The notes under the pieces were generated by a model that was not told the origin of the DNA, did no database searches, and saw only the letters and a program-made list of their open reading frames with translations. A stretch of DNA of 19,806 nt from DAOTXL01 sp034434895 (GTDB lineage: Bacteria > Chloroflexota > Anaerolineae > JAAYZQ01). Every line of letters starts with the position of its first letter. Within the stretch, counting starts at the first letter, position 1. The position numbers were made by a program, and so were the translations under genes. Below, one piece after another: positions 7,089 to 13,876 of the stretch. The stretch is taken from positions 1 through 19,806 of the forward strand of contig DAOTYI010000056.1 of the NCBI GenBank assembly GCA_034434895.1. Reading direction: 5' to 3'.

Positions 7089-7124
7089 CAGAGGGCAGGT
7101 CCTGCTGCCGGCAATCGGCCTCTG
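7089..7124 (+). promoter_or_regulatory. Potential folded leader before truB
   Basis: CAGAGG (7089-7094) pairs with CCTCTG (7119-7124) and encloses GCAGG/CCTGC (7095-7105) and a GCCG/CGGC stem-loop. It occupies the 80-bp gap between nrnA and truB, which also lacks an obvious ribosome site. It could be an RNA structure that tunes truB, or simple GC-rich complementarity. Confidence 0.25.
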
Positions 7125-7138
7125 ACGGCCTGGCATGG

Positions 7139-8062
7139 GTGGCGCCCCGGCGGGATGTGCCCTTGTCGGGCATCCTGAATGTGGACAAACCGCCCGGCGT
7201 GACCTCCCACGATGTGGTGGATGCGGTACGACGATGGGCCGGGCAACGCCAGGTGGGCCATGCCGGCACCCTCGATCCGCTGGCTACCGGCGTGCTCCTC
7301 CTCTGCCTGGGGCAGGCAACCCGTGTGGCGGAATACCTGATGGCCGGCCGCAAGCGTTATCGGGCCACCATCGTCCTGGGTATGGCGACCGATACCTGCG
7401 ATGCCGAGGGCCGGATAATCTATAGCGGCGGTCGTACCGACTTTGGCCAGGAAGAGATCGAGGCGGCCCTGGCCAGCTTTGTGGGCTCGATCGAACAGGT
7501 GCCGCCTCTCTACTCGGCTCTGAAGCGCAATGGCCAGCCCCTTCACCGCCTGGCGCGGCGTGGTGAAGCTGTGGAGTTGGAGCCACGCCCGGTGGAGATT
7601 GACGAGATTGTGCTGCTGGATTGGACGCCGCCGCTGCTCATTTGTGAAGTGGCCTGCTCGCCCGGGACCTATATCCGCTCCCTGGCCCGTGACCTGGGTC
7701 AACGGCTTGACAGCGGAGCTTATCTGGCAGCTCTGGTCCGGCTGCGCAGCGGCCGGTTCACCCTGGAGGGGGCAATCAGTCTGGAGCGACTGGAAGAGGC
7801 GTTTCGATATGGCCAGGAGAGGGATTACCTGTTGCCTGTGGATGAGGCGCTGCTCGATTGGCCGGCGATGGTCCTGGGGGCTGAGGAGTCACGCCGGATT
7901 GTGCAGGGGCGAGCGGTGAAGGCAGAACCTCCTCTCGATGGCAAGGGCGGGGCCCTGTGTCGTGCTTATAGCCTGGATGGCGATTTCCTGGCAGTACTGA
8001 CCTATCATCCCGAAACCGGGCAATGGCGGCCGCGGAAGGTCTTTGGCAGGAGGGAAAAATGA
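7139..8062 (+). CDS. truB: tRNA pseudouridine(55) synthase TruB
   Basis: Converts U55 in the T loop of tRNAs to pseudouridine. From the chosen GTG it has 307 residues. The N-terminal motif GILNVDKPPGVTSHDVV (11-27) and the catalytic motif GHAGTLDPLATGVL (40-53, nucleophile D46) are intact, as are the KRYRATIVLG strand and SPGTYIRSLARDLG. The C-terminal part is a degenerate PUA/TruB-C-like region. The frame stays open back to 6914 inside nrnA, but that translation is unlike TruB. GTG 7139, GTG 7157 and TTG 7163 are all possible starts and none has a good ribosome site, so the start is the weak point. The stop overlaps the next gene by ATGA. Confidence 0.93.
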   Translation: MAPRRDVPLSGILNVDKPPGVTSHDVVDAVRRWAGQRQVGHAGTLDPLATGVLLLCLGQATRVAEYLMAGRKRYRATIVLGMATDTCDAEGRIIYSGGRTDFGQEEIEAALASFVGSIEQVPPLYSALKRNGQPLHRLARRGEAVELEPRPVEIDEIVLLDWTPPLLICEVACSPGTYIRSLARDLGQRLDSGAYLAALVRLRSGRFTLEGAISLERLEEAFRYGQERDYLLPVDEALLDWPAMVLGAEESRRIVQGRAVKAEPPLDGKGGALCRAYSLDGDFLAVLTYHPETGQWRPRKVFGRREK

Positions 8063-9132
8063 CCGTGGATGTAGTGAGCCCGGAGTTGCGCGAGTTGATC
8101 GTCGCCATCTCGTATAAAGTGGTGGATGAGCGGATTCAAGAATATGCCACCACGCGGCAAGACCTGGCTGAGGTGAAGGCGGTCCTCCACGATCTGGCCG
8201 CGGCCCAGGCCCGCACCGAAGTGCGGGTGGAGGAGTTGGCCGCGGCCCAGGCCCGCACCGAAGCGCGGGTGGAGGAGTTGGCCGCAGCCCAGGCCCGCAC
8301 CGAAGCGCGGGTGGAGGAGTTGGCCGCAGCCCAGGCCCGCACCGAAGCGCGGGTGGAGGAGTTGGCCGCAGCCCAGGCCCGCACCGAAGAGCGGTTGCAA
8401 CGGCTGGAAGCGACTGTGGAACAGTTGATCGCGGCCCAGGCCCGCACCGAAGAGCGGTTGCAACGGCTGGAAGCGACTGTGGAACAGTTGATCGCGGCCC
8501 AGGCCCGCACCGAAGAGCGGTTGCAACGGCTGGAAGCGGCTGTGGAACAGTTGATCGCGGCCCAGGCCCGCACCGAGGAGCGGTTGCAACGGCTGGAAGC
8601 GATCGTGGAGCGACTGGCCGAGGCCCAGGTGCGTACCGAGGAGACCATAGCGCGGATGCAGGATACCCTGGCCGAGCTCCAGGGCCGCCAACTGGAACAT
8701 GACTATCGTGACAAAGCCTACGCCTACTTTGGCCTGCTGCTACGCCGGGTGCGGGTTGTCCCCTTGCAGGAGCTGGAAGAGGAGTTGCTTGGGCGCCTGT
8801 CTCAGGAAGAACTGGCTGCTCTGATCCCTCTCGACCTGTTGGTGCGGGGGCGTCCCCGGCAAAAACCGGAAGCTCCCGAGGTATGGCTGGCCATCGAGGT
8901 CTCGGCGACGGTGGACCGCAACGATGTCCTGCGGGCGCAAAAACGGGCCTCTATCCTGCGGCGGGCGGGCTATCGGGCCATCCCGGTTGCGGCCGGGAAG
9001 CAGATCACCCTCGGCGCGGAAAAAGTGGCCCGTGCCGGGAAAGTCTTGCTGCTGCAAGATAGTCAGGTGCGCTTTTGGGATGAGGCTCTGGCCGAACTGT
9101 TGGCGGAGGAACCCTCTCTGCTGTCGGCCTGA
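8059..9132 (+). CDS. Coiled-coil repeat protein with C-terminal PD-(D/E)XK-like domain
   Basis: A 357-residue protein of unknown function. Residues 1-46 are a charged helical head. Residues 47-196 are a coiled coil made of near-identical 14-residue units (AAAQARTEARVEEL) and then 21-residue units (IAAQARTEERLQRLEATVEQL), i.e. two and three heptads. The C-terminal domain (about 200-357) has an Asp in LIPLDLLVRG (D259), then WLAIEVSATVDRNDVLRAQKRA (E280, S282), and the strand GYRAIPVAAG. That order resembles the nuclease-fold families with D...E-x-K, but the lysine is replaced by Ser, so catalysis is doubtful. AGGAGGG precedes the ATG, and the ATGA overlap couples it to truB. Similar coiled-coil/nuclease-fold proteins are numerous in Chloroflexota and cyanobacteria. 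The placement inside a housekeeping operon is unusual. Confidence 0.8.
   Translation: MTVDVVSPELRELIVAISYKVVDERIQEYATTRQDLAEVKAVLHDLAAAQARTEVRVEELAAAQARTEARVEELAAAQARTEARVEELAAAQARTEARVEELAAAQARTEERLQRLEATVEQLIAAQARTEERLQRLEATVEQLIAAQARTEERLQRLEAAVEQLIAAQARTEERLQRLEAIVERLAEAQVRTEETIARMQDTLAELQGRQLEHDYRDKAYAYFGLLLRRVRVVPLQELEEELLGRLSQEELAALIPLDLLVRGRPRQKPEAPEVWLAIEVSATVDRNDVLRAQKRASILRRAGYRAIPVAAGKQITLGAEKVARAGKVLLLQDSQVRFWDEALAELLAEEPSLLSA
8197..8646 (+). repeat. In-frame tandem repeats inside the coiled-coil gene
   Basis: Four 42-bp units start at 8197, 8239, 8281 and 8323. Four 63-bp units start at 8365, 8428, 8491 and 8554, and a diverged partial unit starts at 8617. All share the core GCCCAGGCCCGCACCGA. 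Units within a class are nearly identical, which points to recent slippage or recombination, and every length is a multiple of 21 bp so the heptad phase is kept. Confidence 0.95.
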
Positions 9133-9139
9133 GGATGCG

Positions 9140-10507
9140 ATGGACATTCTGGACGACCTGTCCAAAGCCAGCCTGCGGCAAGAGACCGTACTGACCGTTG
9201 GTGCTTTTGATGGGGTGCACCGGGGACATCAGGCGCTGATCGGGACGATCGTGGCCCGGGCCAGGGAAACCGACCGGCTGGCGGTGGTCGTGACCTTTCA
9301 TCCCCATCCGGCTGCGGTGCTGACCCCGGAACGGGCCCCGGTCAGCCTGACCACGCCGGCCGAGAAGGCAGCCCTGCTGGCGGCCCTGGGTGTGGACCTG
9401 ATGGTCCTGCTGCCCTTCAACCGGCAGGTGGCGGCGACCCCGGCCCACGACTTTATGGCCATGATGCGGAGGCATCTGCGGCTGCGGGAGCTGTGGGTGG
9501 GTCCTGACTTTGCCCTGGGCCGAAACCGGGAAGGGGATGTGACTCGCCTCCAGGAACTGGGGCGCGAGCTGGGCTACGAGGTGCGCGTGGTCGAACCGGT
9601 GACCGGCAGCGGCGAGGTGATCTCCAGCAGCCGCATCCGGGCCCTGGTGCAGCAAGGCCGTGTGGAGGAGGCGGCGCGCCTGCTGGGACGCTACCCCAGC
9701 CTGTCAGGGCGGGTGGTCAGAGGGGCGCAACGGGGCCATCGGCTCGGCTTTCCTACGGCCAACCTGGAGGTCCGGCCGGAACGGGCGGTGCCTGCCAACG
9801 GCGTCTATGCCGTCCTGGCTTTGCTGGCCGAGGAGCGGTATCCTGCTGTGGCCAATGTCGGCGTGCGCCCCAGTTTTGATGGCGGCCGGCGGACGATCGA
9901 GGTCCACCTTTTTGACTTTGAGCAAGAGATCTATGGCTGTGATCTGGTAGTCGAGTTTGTGGCCCGCCTGCGCGACGAGCGCCGTTTCGAGGAGATTGGC
10001 GAGCTGATAGCCCAGATCGGGCGGGATAAAGAGGAGGCGCGGCAGATTTTGAGTAGCCGGCAGCCAGCAACAAACAGCAAGGAGTTGCGACCGGCAACCT
10101 GCAACTATCGCTTTCAGGAGTTGGAGCATACGGCCGACCGTGCCTTGCAGGTGTGGGCCGAGGACCTGCCGGGCCTGTTCATCGGGGCGGTGGAGGGGAT
10201 GTACAGCCTCATGGCCGATCTGGAAGGACTGGTCGCCACCGGGTGGCGGCAGGTCCGCCTGGAAGCCTTTGACCGGGAAACGCTGCTGGTGAGATGGCTC
10301 AATGAACTGCTCTTTTTCACCGAGATGGAGGGGCTGTTGTTTGTGGAGGTGCGCCTGGAGTCGCTGAGCGATACGGCTCTGATGGCTCAGGCCGGTGGCG
10401 TCCATGCCCCGGTGACCAAAGCCCATATCAAGGCGGCCACCTTCCATAACCTGGCCATCGTCCGGGATGGAGCGGAGTGGACGGCGGCCATTACGTTTGA
10501 CGTTTGA
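9140..10507 (+). CDS. ribF: RibF (riboflavin kinase/FAD synthetase) fused to archease
   Basis: One 455-residue frame. The FMN adenylyltransferase domain (about 15-170) has GAFDGVHRGH (21-30), TFHPHPAAVL and ISSSRIR (161-167). The flavokinase domain (about 184-304) has RGHRLGFPTANL (198-209), where a usual Arg of the G-R-x-x-G-F-P-T-A-N motif is His200, and ends normally at RDKEEARQIL (295-304). Instead of a stop, an 18-residue linker leads to a complete archease domain (323-455) with LEHTADRALQVW, LLVRWLNELLFFTE, HIKAATFHNLAI and the terminal FDV. Archease is the activator of RNA ligase RtcB, which is the next gene. GAGGAGG at 10031-10037 before TTG 10049 could allow separate internal initiation of archease. 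The ATG at 9140 follows the previous stop by 7 bp. Confidence 0.9.
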   Translation: MDILDDLSKASLRQETVLTVGAFDGVHRGHQALIGTIVARARETDRLAVVVTFHPHPAAVLTPERAPVSLTTPAEKAALLAALGVDLMVLLPFNRQVAATPAHDFMAMMRRHLRLRELWVGPDFALGRNREGDVTRLQELGRELGYEVRVVEPVTGSGEVISSSRIRALVQQGRVEEAARLLGRYPSLSGRVVRGAQRGHRLGFPTANLEVRPERAVPANGVYAVLALLAEERYPAVANVGVRPSFDGGRRTIEVHLFDFEQEIYGCDLVVEFVARLRDERRFEEIGELIAQIGRDKEEARQILSSRQPATNSKELRPATCNYRFQELEHTADRALQVWAEDLPGLFIGAVEGMYSLMADLEGLVATGWRQVRLEAFDRETLLVRWLNELLFFTEMEGLLFVEVRLESLSDTALMAQAGGVHAPVTKAHIKAATFHNLAIVRDGAEWTAAITFDV

Positions 10508-10530
10508 TCGGGGCAGAGGGGCAGAGCAGG

Positions 10531-10696
10531 CCATAAGCATCAAGGTAAGCGACTCAAGTCGCATCTCAGGGGCCTGCGGCCAGGCATCCACCGGCGTGGA
10601 TGCCTCCGTCCGCGCAGGCGGACGGCCGGGTAGCCAAAGGCATTGCCTTCGGCTACCCGGCGCGATTTCCCATTGCCCGCGCCTTGATGCCAATGG
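10531..10696 (+). repeat. Folded intergenic repeat element, copy 2
   Basis: A 166-bp copy between the ribF-archease frame and rtcB. The terminal repeats are CCATAAGCATCAAGG (10531-10545) against CCATTGGCATCAAGG on the other strand (13 of 15). All five hairpins are present. Relative to copy 1 the third stem reads GCATCCAC/GTGGATGC, a paired change that keeps pairing, and the fifth stem has one A-C mismatch. A 5-bp deletion near the right end, with a T-to-G change near the left end, leaves a perfect 9-bp pairing GCATCAAGG/CCTTGATGC. Confidence 0.8.
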
Positions 10697-10740
10697 ACAG
10701 GCAGGTCGGGGGCCTGTCCTGCTGCCGGTCACAGACCGGC
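10695..10740 (+). promoter_or_regulatory. Two hairpins in the rtcB leader
   Basis: GGACAGGC (10695-10702) pairs with GCCTGTCC (10712-10719), and GCCGGTC (10724-10730) pairs with GACCGGC (10734-10740) around an ACA loop. They lie between repeat copy 2 and the rtcB ribosome site GGAGGG (10751-10756). They may weaken read-through from ribF or tune rtcB translation. No clear promoter was found in the gap. Confidence 0.35.
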
Positions 10741-10761
10741 GTCGAACGACGGAGGGAAAAG

Positions 10762-12216
10762 ATGATTCAGAAATCGGATTTGGTACGGATCAGCAAATAT
10801 GTATGGGAGGTGCCCAAAAGCTTTCGGCCCGACATGAAGGTGCCGGCGCGCATTTATGCCGATGAGGATCTGTTGGAGCTGGCCTTCCGCGACAAGACAT
10901 TGGAGCAGTTGGTCAATACAGCGGCCATGCCTGGCGTGGTCGGGCGGGTGTTGGTCATGCCCGATGCCCACCAGGGCTACGGCCCGCCCATCGGCGGCGT
11001 GGTGCCGACCCGCTATCCCGATGGCGTGATCTCGCCGGGGGCGGTTGGATATGACATCAATTGCGGCGTGCGGCTCATGGCCTCCCATCTGGTGGTGGCG
11101 GAGGTCAGGGACGCCATCAACGACCTGATCTCGGCCCTGTACCGCAACATTCCCAGTGGCGTGGGGGAAGGGGGCGGCACGCGCAAGCTATCGGGCCGGG
11201 AGATGGATGAGGTGTTGCTCAAAGGGGCCGCCTGGGCGGTGAAGGAGGGGTATGGCCGGCCGGAAGACCTGGAGCGCCTGGAGGAGGGAGGTTCGATGCC
11301 GGGGGCCGATCCAGCGGCGGTCAGCCCCAAGGCCAAGCAGCGCGGCGGTGGGCAGGTGGGCAGCCTGGGCTCCGGCAACCACTTTATCGAGCTTCAGGAG
11401 GTGGTGGAAGTCTATGATGAAGCGGTGGCCCGTGCCTTTGGCCTGTTCGAGGGACAGCTTGTGTTGCAGATCCATTCCGGCTCACGGGGCCTGGGGCATC
11501 AGGTGTGTGACGATTATGTCCAGGACCTGCAGGCGGCGGTCAAAAAGTACAACATCCAGTTGCCCGACAGGGAGCTGGTCTGCGCCCCATTAGATTCGCC
11601 GGAGGGCAGGCGCTACTTTGGGGCGATGGTGGGGGCGGCCAACTTTGCCTGGGCCAACCGACAGTGCATGGCCCACCTGGCGCGGCGCAGCTTCGAGGAG
11701 GTGCTGGCCGGCAAGGTCAAAGATTTCGACCTGTACACCGTCTATGATGTGGCCCACAATATTGCCAAGATCGAAGAGCACGTGGTAGAGGGCAAGAAGA
11801 TGAAGCTGTGTGTCCACCGCAAGGGGGCGACGCGGGCCTTTGGGCCGGGTCACCCGGCGGTGCCGGCCATCTATCGCGCGGTGGGCCAGCCGGTATTGGT
11901 GCCGGGCGACATGGGTACCGCCTCCTACGTGCTGGTGGGCACCGCCGAGGCGATGGAAGAGACCTTTGGCACCACCTGCCACGGCGCCGGGCGGACGATG
12001 AGCCGCGCCGCAGCCAAGAAAAAGATCCACGGTGGGACCCTGCGCCAGGAGCTGGAAGCGCAGGGCATCCATGTGCGGGCCGGCAGCATGGCCGGCCTGG
12101 CCGAAGAAGCGCCTGAGGCTTACAAGGACATAGATGCCGTGGTCGAGGTGGTCCACGGCGCCGGCCTGGCGCGCAAGGTGGCCCGGTTGCGCCCTCTGGC
12201 GGTGATGAAGGGGTAG
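10762..12216 (+). CDS. rtcB: RNA-splicing ligase RtcB
   Basis: A 484-residue GTP- and Mn-dependent ligase that joins 2',3'-cyclic phosphate (or 3'-phosphate) ends to 5'-OH RNA ends, in tRNA splicing or RNA repair. Key residues are present in the order of the Pyrococcus enzyme: D98 and C101 in GYDINCGVR, N206/H207 in GSGNHF, H238 in QIHSGSRG, H332 in DVAHN and the guanylylated H407 in TTCHGAGR. DAHQGYGPPIGG (68-79) is also intact. GGAGGG is placed 5 nt before the ATG. The domain of its activator archease is encoded just upstream as a fusion to RibF, so the two are likely co-expressed, although repeat copy 2 separates them. Confidence 0.96.
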   Translation: MIQKSDLVRISKYVWEVPKSFRPDMKVPARIYADEDLLELAFRDKTLEQLVNTAAMPGVVGRVLVMPDAHQGYGPPIGGVVPTRYPDGVISPGAVGYDINCGVRLMASHLVVAEVRDAINDLISALYRNIPSGVGEGGGTRKLSGREMDEVLLKGAAWAVKEGYGRPEDLERLEEGGSMPGADPAAVSPKAKQRGGGQVGSLGSGNHFIELQEVVEVYDEAVARAFGLFEGQLVLQIHSGSRGLGHQVCDDYVQDLQAAVKKYNIQLPDRELVCAPLDSPEGRRYFGAMVGAANFAWANRQCMAHLARRSFEEVLAGKVKDFDLYTVYDVAHNIAKIEEHVVEGKKMKLCVHRKGATRAFGPGHPAVPAIYRAVGQPVLVPGDMGTASYVLVGTAEAMEETFGTTCHGAGRTMSRAAAKKKIHGGTLRQELEAQGIHVRAGSMAGLAEEAPEAYKDIDAVVEVVHGAGLARKVARLRPLAVMKG

Positions 12217-12218
12217 AG

Positions 12219-12231
12219 GAATCCCCGATTC
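12219..12231. terminator. Short symmetrical hairpin between convergent genes
   Basis: GAATC-CCC-GATTC followed by TTT on the plus strand, in the 46-bp gap between the ends of rtcB and the response regulator gene. It could stop transcription in both directions but has only 5 bp of stem. Confidence 0.3.
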
Positions 12232-12262
12232 TTTGTGCCCCGGGCGGCTTTCAGATCGGCTC

Positions 12263-13363
12263 TCAGGCTTTTCCGCCTGCTGAACGGTCTGGTGGCTTCT
12301 CTCTGGCAGCCATCTGACCTGCCAGTTGCTGGATCGTGGCCACGACCGCCTGGAGCTGCGTGGCCAGTTGCTCAAGCTCCTGGCGCCAGACGGTGACCGT
12401 TTTTTCATCCAGGCGAGGAGCCGGCGGGCACTGGGTGCGCTGCCGGCATACCTGGGCATTGCGCAGGGCGATGGCCACATACTCGGCCAGGCCGCTCAGC
12501 CAGGCCAGGTCCGCCTCGGTGAAGGCCGGTTCACCGGCGTGACGGGCCACAATCAGCACCCCCCAGATCCGCTGCTGCCAGCGGAGCGGGACGGCGATGG
12601 GCGGCCCCAACAGTTCGCCGGCGATGTCAGCCAGAACCGGGTCGCCTTGCGCCCTGGGCAGAATGACGGCCTGGCCCGAACGGGCGACCTGGACGGCCAG
12701 GCCGCTGTTTACCGTCTGGTCGAGGATGCGCACCTGACGGTCTTCTGGCCCTCTGGTGGCATACAACCGCAGCTCTGTCCCCTCTTCCCCTGTCAGGAAT
12801 AGAAAGGCGTGGTCGGCTCGGGTGAGATAGATGGCGGCCTCGACGGCCCGGCTGCACACCCGTCCTATGTCCAGATGGGCCACCAGGGCCTTACCAACAC
12901 GATGCAGGATATTCATGTCGCGCATCCAACGTTCCACCTGTCGCGTCAAAGGGATCGTCTCCTCCGGTTCAGTGGCCGGTGGGGGAGGGGACCGGCGGCT
13001 GGTCAGGGCCTTCTGGATGGCATTCAGCATGTCGGCCACGGTGAAGGGCTTGACCACATACGCGGCCGCGCCAAGTTGCAGCGCCTGTTGGGCCACGTGC
13101 TCCGACCCATAAAAGGTGATCAGGATAACCGGGATATTCGCCTGCTGCTCGCGCATGGCCTTCAGGATCTCCAGACCGTCCATCTTGGGCATGTTCAGGT
13201 CCAGAATCACCAGGTCTGGTTTCTCGGTCAGGATGCGCTTGAGGCCACGCTGCCCATCCATGGCGGTCATCACCTGATAGCCGTTGGGCTTGAGCACCTG
13301 ATTGGCCAGGAAAACAATGTTCTCCCGCCGGTCTTCAATGATCAGCACCGTCTCTCCGGCCAT
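12263..13363 (-). CDS. Response regulator with REC and GAF domains
   Basis: A 366-residue cytoplasmic signalling protein. The receiver domain (1-120) has the acidic pair E10/D11, phospho-acceptor D55 in LVILDLNMP, T83 and K105 in VVKPF, all intact. After a Pro-rich linker, a GAF domain (about 145-300) follows, then a helical, probably coiled-coil, tail of about 50 residues. There is no DNA-binding, HD-GYP, GGDEF or kinase domain, so the output is probably a protein-protein or small-ligand effect. A good ribosome site (GAGGAGGGG) precedes the ATG. It is the last gene of the surE - DUF1841 unit, 14 bp after the DUF1841 stop. No cognate histidine kinase is in the window. Confidence 0.9.
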   Translation of the reverse strand: MAGETVLIIEDRRENIVFLANQVLKPNGYQVMTAMDGQRGLKRILTEKPDLVILDLNMPKMDGLEILKAMREQQANIPVILITFYGSEHVAQQALQLGAAAYVVKPFTVADMLNAIQKALTSRRSPPPPATEPEETIPLTRQVERWMRDMNILHRVGKALVAHLDIGRVCSRAVEAAIYLTRADHAFLFLTGEEGTELRLYATRGPEDRQVRILDQTVNSGLAVQVARSGQAVILPRAQGDPVLADIAGELLGPPIAVPLRWQQRIWGVLIVARHAGEPAFTEADLAWLSGLAEYVAIALRNAQVCRQRTQCPPAPRLDEKTVTVWRQELEQLATQLQAVVATIQQLAGQMAAREKPPDRSAGGKA

Positions 13364-13377
13364 AGCCCCTCCTCTCT

Positions 13378-13860
13378 TCAGCGGCGTTTCCGGATGCGCT
13401 TTCTCGGTTGTGCCGATGGCACCTCCTCACGCCCCAGCCGGCGTATCGCCCGGCTATAGCCTGCCCTGTCGAACGGGCGGTTGTCCTTGAGAATTTCCCA
13501 GATCTCGGTCGCCAGCACCGCACCGATCCGATGGATCGCCTCGTGTCGGTCCATTCCCTGGCGCAACAATCGGCGTAGTGCGTGGCGGACACACGGCGGA
13601 TCGCCAGCAGCTATCTGGTTTTCAATAGTCGAATGGACCGTCACATGGACGAGGGGGTTGACGCCGTCAACCAGGATCTCCTCATCCCCTTTTTCCAGGA
13701 GATGGTCCCAGACATCCCAGTACTCGGTGTGATCCAGCATGGCCTGGGCCATGGTTGCCTCTTCACCTTTCAGCGGCAGCCCCAGCCTGACAGCCTGCCA
13801 GAGCCGAGCGGTGTGCTCACGGGTTAGCAGCCGCAACTGTTTGTACTTGTCCTCAGACAC
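13378..13860 (-). CDS. DUF1841 family protein
   Basis: A 160-residue protein of unknown function. The core NPLVHVTVHSTIENQIAAGDPPCVRHALRRLL, followed by an HEAIHRIGAVLATEIWEIL helix, matches the DUF1841 pattern (N-P-F-x-H-x-S-x-H-x-x-I-x-x-Q ... R-H ... H). The tail is very basic (RKRIRKRR). I chose GTG at 13860 because GGGAGGAAAAG lies directly before it. The frame extends to 13902 but would then overlap the end of surE and begin with unrelated sequence. It starts 16 bp after surE, suggesting co-transcription. The conserved His residues hint at a metal or catalytic site but this is only inference. Confidence 0.8.
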   Translation of the reverse strand: MSEDKYKQLRLLTREHTARLWQAVRLGLPLKGEEATMAQAMLDHTEYWDVWDHLLEKGDEEILVDGVNPLVHVTVHSTIENQIAAGDPPCVRHALRRLLRQGMDRHEAIHRIGAVLATEIWEILKDNRPFDRAGYSRAIRRLGREEVPSAQPRKRIRKRR

Positions 13861-13876
13861 CTTTTCCTCCCATGCG

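Noticed and set aside
7099..7111. A 13-bp identity GTCCTGCTGCCGG shared by the truB leader and the rtcB leader (10716-10728)
   Set aside because: A few 13-bp matches are expected by chance in 20 kb, more so at this GC content, and the surrounding sequence does not align.
8005..8700. Antisense open frame with a repeated LFGAGLGRDQLFHSRF-type peptide
   Set aside because: Produced by the in-frame DNA tandem repeat of the coiled-coil gene, which keeps all frames open. The sense frame has a ribosome site, operon overlap and a recognisable C-terminal domain.
9140..9165. FMN riboswitch ahead of ribF
   Set aside because: Only 7 bp separate ribF from the previous gene, and no conserved RFN-element sequence is visible there or in the upstream coding region.
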